From the NCBI GenBank assembly GCA_016841825.1, contig JAENYK010000024.1, positions 1 to 36,953 on the forward strand: a stretch of 36,953 bases of DNA, given 5' to 3'. The translations under genes were made by a program, and so were the position numbers. Below are positions 36,401-36,953 of the stretch, piece by piece (position 1 is the first letter of the stretch; every line of letters starts with the position of its first letter). Source of the DNA: Halothermothrix sp. GTDB taxonomy: Bacteria > Bacillota > Halanaerobiia > DY22613. The notes beneath the pieces were generated by a model. The model searched no databases and was not told where the DNA came from. It saw nothing but the letters and a program-made list of their open reading frames with translations.

Positions 36401-36953
36401 GATCCTTCTGATAAGGTTACCAGAAAAGAGTACGATGATCTGAATCGGTTGATTAAGATCAGCTATCCGGAGGGGAATGAGGAACGCTTTGAATATGACA
36501 TCAACGGGAACCGTAAGGGTTATGAAGATGGAGAATACAACTATACCCGGTACAACTATGATAAGTACAATCGTTTAACAGAAGTAGTGGATGCCAGGAA
36601 TGGTGTTACCAGTTATAGTTATGACCAGCTGGGTAACCTGACTCTGAAGGTCAATGCTCTGGGCCAGAGGACAGTCTATGACTATGATCAGTTGAATCGA
36701 CTGATTTTAGAAAGAGACTCACTGGGTTATGAGACCAGGTATGGTTATGATGCAGTAGGTAACAGAATCTACAAAAAAGATCCCAAACAGACAGAAAGCA
36801 CTTACGAATACTATCCAAATTATCTGGTCAAAAAGGTAACTATGACCAATGGTGAAGATGCAAAAGTGCTGGAATATACCTATGATGAGGCCGGTTACCA
36901 GATAACAGCCAATGATGATGGGGTTACCACCAGTTATAATGTGTATAACGGTG
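27488..36953 (+). CDS. Giant secreted RHS/YD-repeat protein with Ig, FN3 and discoidin-like modules (3' end outside window)
   Basis: The frame stays open from ATG 27488 (AGAAAGGAG upstream) to the window edge: at least 3155 residues, no stop codon seen. A signal peptide (MLKKCGIFLAVIVLFLGLIP, to AAA) begins it. Modules in order: FN3-like about 243-327 (LSWDSVSGADGYQIFYG); F5/8-type discoidin-like segments about 353-459, 483-629 and 746-839; Ig-like domains with short Y/V-VNG strands to about 1186; three 86-87-residue repeats at 1187-1359 and 1445-1531; a second FN3 about 1538-1620; a beta domain ending ITNHFSSFSV near 1755; an RHS-type N-terminal domain with LPGRNGFDLVLSRRYD near 1800; and YD repeats (YEYDALGRTIKIVNP, YDELN-type units) from about 2000 onward. 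WapA-like surface RHS proteins are the best comparison. A C-terminal toxin tip is possible but not visible. Confidence 0.85.
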   Translation, partial: MLKKCGIFLAVIVLFLGLIPAAAEGNKTNITSQSELAVEISNNILQATPGSDGAAIELENKSARLVIGSIRNRGGDDWITPSWIPGGYQGINQKQKEQIEFEINWDSFTKGETRTAVFDLELKMLDDQGSEWTETVTITATNTIQSSKPNKRYTMGVEKTGDSSATIWFKPQGFNSRFAIVYYQVNSQLRRNHFLKYQTGTQRWEYQVRDLQEGDIINYYVGYEKSWLYYTTEWSQYVYSTGPVLAPVLTGAIAGENEVNLSWDSVSGADGYQIFYGTVSGSYSDIIHVGEETNYLVTDLLNHTTYYFAVKAIKGSKESELSNEINATPIPAKLSAISGPNTDILHPVGYLIDGDLTTSWGFKPGSEQGWAELDLGKDTLIYGLQVSGTLYPETTIYLEYEKDGFWLPFLAPQIKELGMNQIIDLSYDNLVSSKLRIRLNGSGVQYSSIAEISIIGEKASSLYQKIKPEKIIASENTAPTAPAKSLIDGNTYTVWQTQPSFWARFQLPGLDEIFDAIDDSSTLNLIEGKNRDQEINTEDQVIFEFANSYQLENINIFLTEKTRGDFSLDIEDNGTWQQIEYIPDDTQRGWHRLDLSDRQVTTNKVRLRVSGTDGGLGGISEVQFFGNGEFTGDEYKTIGIPDTVELDQPYNGYFQLSPEELKDQYLELVVTENTTDNLQVELNGKQVILEPTFILRGHTVYRHLIEDLDFREGRNFLKISSNTELTLVNARFNPEIRDWAHNYPNLTDGLLLTPVTAENSIELNLSQETLIEEIAIYSENDNPSFGVSVLVDGSWLSLNSRESGIKSIKYTASLTAEKIRIENPGYLNISEVKISGSAITDHAPQVKILSPGDGEVINFFEVGTKYIYGFIDNQEAQVYVNGEKAYQNGNYFWIRLIKAGMRPWKTMEINARVTDHQGRESSDTVETMLGELPLFRIDQSDTIIYTADDIFTVSGQLLAPLCKITVNGQEISTSRWGAFSTEVGLEEGFNLIKIKCIRTVGQDREFTQTSYRMVYLRKDQAELTINSPLPGSYIKRDSVIVSGTVKGLGDISVLVNGKPAEVDGMYYVSPIISITEENSTVTVQVTDNNGTVSESITLYRDLIPPIISQVLPEESDLTKNSIVAVSGQVEESGEYCVYINGVAANITDDHTFSQQISLSDGKQMAINIEAVDLAGNIGYYTRRIMVDTTSPENFNPVANPINWTNNTQPEITFNTSDAVSGINRYQLAIDGGVYQEVISPYQLPMLEDGIHEISVKAIDNAGWETIAVTRVYIDTTAPNPFTPVANPADWTSTPPAISFSAADNGSGIDHYELSIDDGEYLTVESPYSLPELADGSHLIKVKAIDNLGYQTIGTGEVYIDTTTPVITLTGEYDGLYTSDDNYQITGKIADLTDVSLTVQGRKVTVNEDTTFNTALNLQEGANTIIVKAIDQAGLTSSLQFMIYLDTTAPNEFVPIATPDEWTNNVQPVITFETTDDLSGIDYYELKVDAGEFVRVESPYQLPEQEDGVHVVSVRAVDEMGFGTVCTTKIYIDTTAPEIPGNLRVIPGNGKMIVKWDVISQDVIEYRIAKKNQDEPEYFTVTGNEFTDTDLANGDQYTYQVLAIDRASNEGQSTEWQEGTVGLTEVPYEPDEGAILEYEDVTLTMAQEGLLDDVEKVTISEVKSEEMEDKAIFPMVGPMYEFSVYKEGSDTPEENMVAEKGYIGCISYDESQIPEGFPEQNLGVYHFDTMFGKWFLVPSAGVDIENNKIYFITNHFSSFSVQATVLQDLTPQEYKDAGYSPLKTYSTHEGITISPQFGTASTEVTELVLPGRNGFDLVLSRRYDTATARSDAFALAINGTLGFNLVSGGDNVSTVKDLAEVTGLVEEYTKNINWANQAAANVIQMIEEYIFNQGDFAYSMGQGWRLNIPYVKAANSSLILRTESGSMYYINEMSLVDVLGYVPKQYRKLKFEQHEGADFTLYIEQVYSPLDVTQYLGDNSIKSRWYSLGYKLVMKDGTTYEMDALGRTTKKIDPTGLNAIEFKYSGLFLDYIIDTMGRKIRFGYESDILWPKINKIWVENDSYNRQINYDIGVDDLLQHATDAQGRVSSYEYDLRLMFGGQAGFKVNILNIICKVVGGPFAGLAGSVFGAADVELFGQFKVQVVQPMIMMTAPGQGMTKIEYEQPTLMYGSCSINWFLAVPESVTFSVNLEQYLLAKKVEVFLNSSQKVRTTTYDYTFEYYDWYQPVNYCTVENNGQRETIYNYLPIPKKRYRWEDRSIDVVDIPMQFWTYHLLSVIDNIEMTDAQNGSLLERREYKYNTDSMRPTEIVTLRGDNYRKVNYDYDNWGNVEYLKDYSKSNGQEQQSETWSYYLNADSAPDSALPWKQSPFAQSEIDSHIHDRLGGKLIKNYIPDEQGNFTASYLHNFNNYNLAGQLIETATWANNNWSISRFEYYSTDGSLKRKINPIGHETIYEYDNYGLPKKVIEKDIVDPQGYTRDIIIQYGFDYISGWKIWEKNPRGYVNEFEYDALGRTIKIVNPDDDDDVNWMPDGYTPAFRENNPTSVIEYDDSSLYSVVTNSLGQRTMYDFDDLGQMVKEVKYRQENGTYVEAAVTTLKYDGWGNIVAITDPNGISTGPAWRYTTRYEYDALGRNKSIIYPDETESLTDNPERRMEFDYDENILTITDERGKITEQYLDMQERVIKQINYNQSDYLLEEIVSQVYYDGLGNEVITIDPNGSKTVKEYNELNLLARVTFPTEDFFDKGRQITTAPYQWSEYNSAGQKIKDVISIPGGGEHETFYEVDGLGQIYRTTTSYTDRSGLWKEAITEVYYDANGNQIKLVDANNTPLPDAEQKAYTYTYSALDKPLTETDLAGNTTSYTYDQIGNRTSMTDPRGNSGKYEGDFTIIYHYDDLNRLIKGELPRTKDDPEKPLVELSYDPRGNLVERIEPDGAAASYTYYPNNLVKTETVSGDGKNYTYTYRYDKAGNQVEIIDPSDKVTRKEYDDLNRLIKISYPEGNEERFEYDINGNRKGYEDGEYNYTRYNYDKYNRLTEVVDARNGVTSYSYDQLGNLTLKVNALGQRTVYDYDQLNRLILERDSLGYETRYGYDAVGNRIYKKDPKQTESTYEYYPNYLVKKVTMTNGEDAKVLEYTYDEAGYQITANDDGVTTSYNVYNG
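31046..32080 (+). repeat. Three copies of an 86-87-residue Ig-like repeat inside the RHS gene
   Basis: Copies at 31046-31306, 31307-31564 and 31820-32080 each start DTT(S/A)P, continue P(V/I)A(N/T)P..WT....P.I.F...D..SGI..Y.L, then SPY.LP...DG.H...V.A(I/V)D, and end (I/V)YI. A different Ig-like module (31565-31819) separates copies 2 and 3. They mark internal module duplication. Confidence 0.8.

Overview
The window is AT-rich and gene-dense. It looks like the chromosome of an anaerobic, low-GC Bacillota (Firmicutes) bacterium, possibly of the Halanaerobiales type; that placement is inference. The evidence is the strong GGAGG-type ribosome binding sites, the CcpN-type repressor next to a PPDK regulatory protein, the dgt / YaiI-like / dnaG / rpoD run, the trmK / nif3-like / zinc-ribbon / rnpB run, and class A RNase P RNA.

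Positions 1-6100: the 3' end of an Rpn-type nuclease/transposase gene, a decayed intergenic stretch, then a gluconeogenic block on the + strand. This block holds a CcpN-like CBS-domain repressor, the PPDK regulatory kinase/phosphorylase, class II fructose-1,6-bisphosphatase (glpX) and pyruvate phosphate dikinase (ppdK), closed by a long hairpin. Two inverted sequences resembling the CcpN operator sit at the first gene's extended -10 promoter, which suggests autoregulation. Together the four genes would control and carry out pyruvate to PEP and FBP to F6P.

Positions 6100-12300: dGTPase-like HD hydrolase, YaiI/YqxD-family protein, DNA primase (TTG start) and the primary sigma factor (overlapping dnaG), then tRNA-Asn and a CAT-anticodon tRNA behind a near-consensus promoter, and a small HExxH metalloprotein. 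Two intergenic spacers here, upstream of dgt and upstream of the metalloprotein, carry a homologous element of about 140 nt. It has invariant blocks and a covarying pseudoknot-like helix, and I do not recognise it as a known RNA family. This is the best candidate in the window for an undescribed structured RNA.

Positions 12300-18360: a leftward psuK-psuG pseudouridine catabolic operon, then rightward trmK, nif3-like yqfO, a 63-residue DksA/TraR-type zinc finger, a coiled-coil zinc-ribbon protein and rnpB with a consensus promoter. Downstream of rnpB lie a promoter-like sequence and tandem intrinsic terminators that may define a small RNA.

Positions 18360-36953: an accessory region. A GNAT acetyltransferase and a small secreted NTF2-like protein share a nearly identical upstream motif. 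A three-hairpin element that may be an orphan IS200/IS605-type end follows. Then come two giant secreted proteins in tandem: a 2584-residue protein of Ig-like modules, a PKD domain and a beta-helix, and an RHS/YD-repeat protein of at least 3155 residues that starts at 27488 and is still open at the window end. The second resembles WapA-type surface/RHS proteins; its variable tip and any immunity gene would lie beyond the window.
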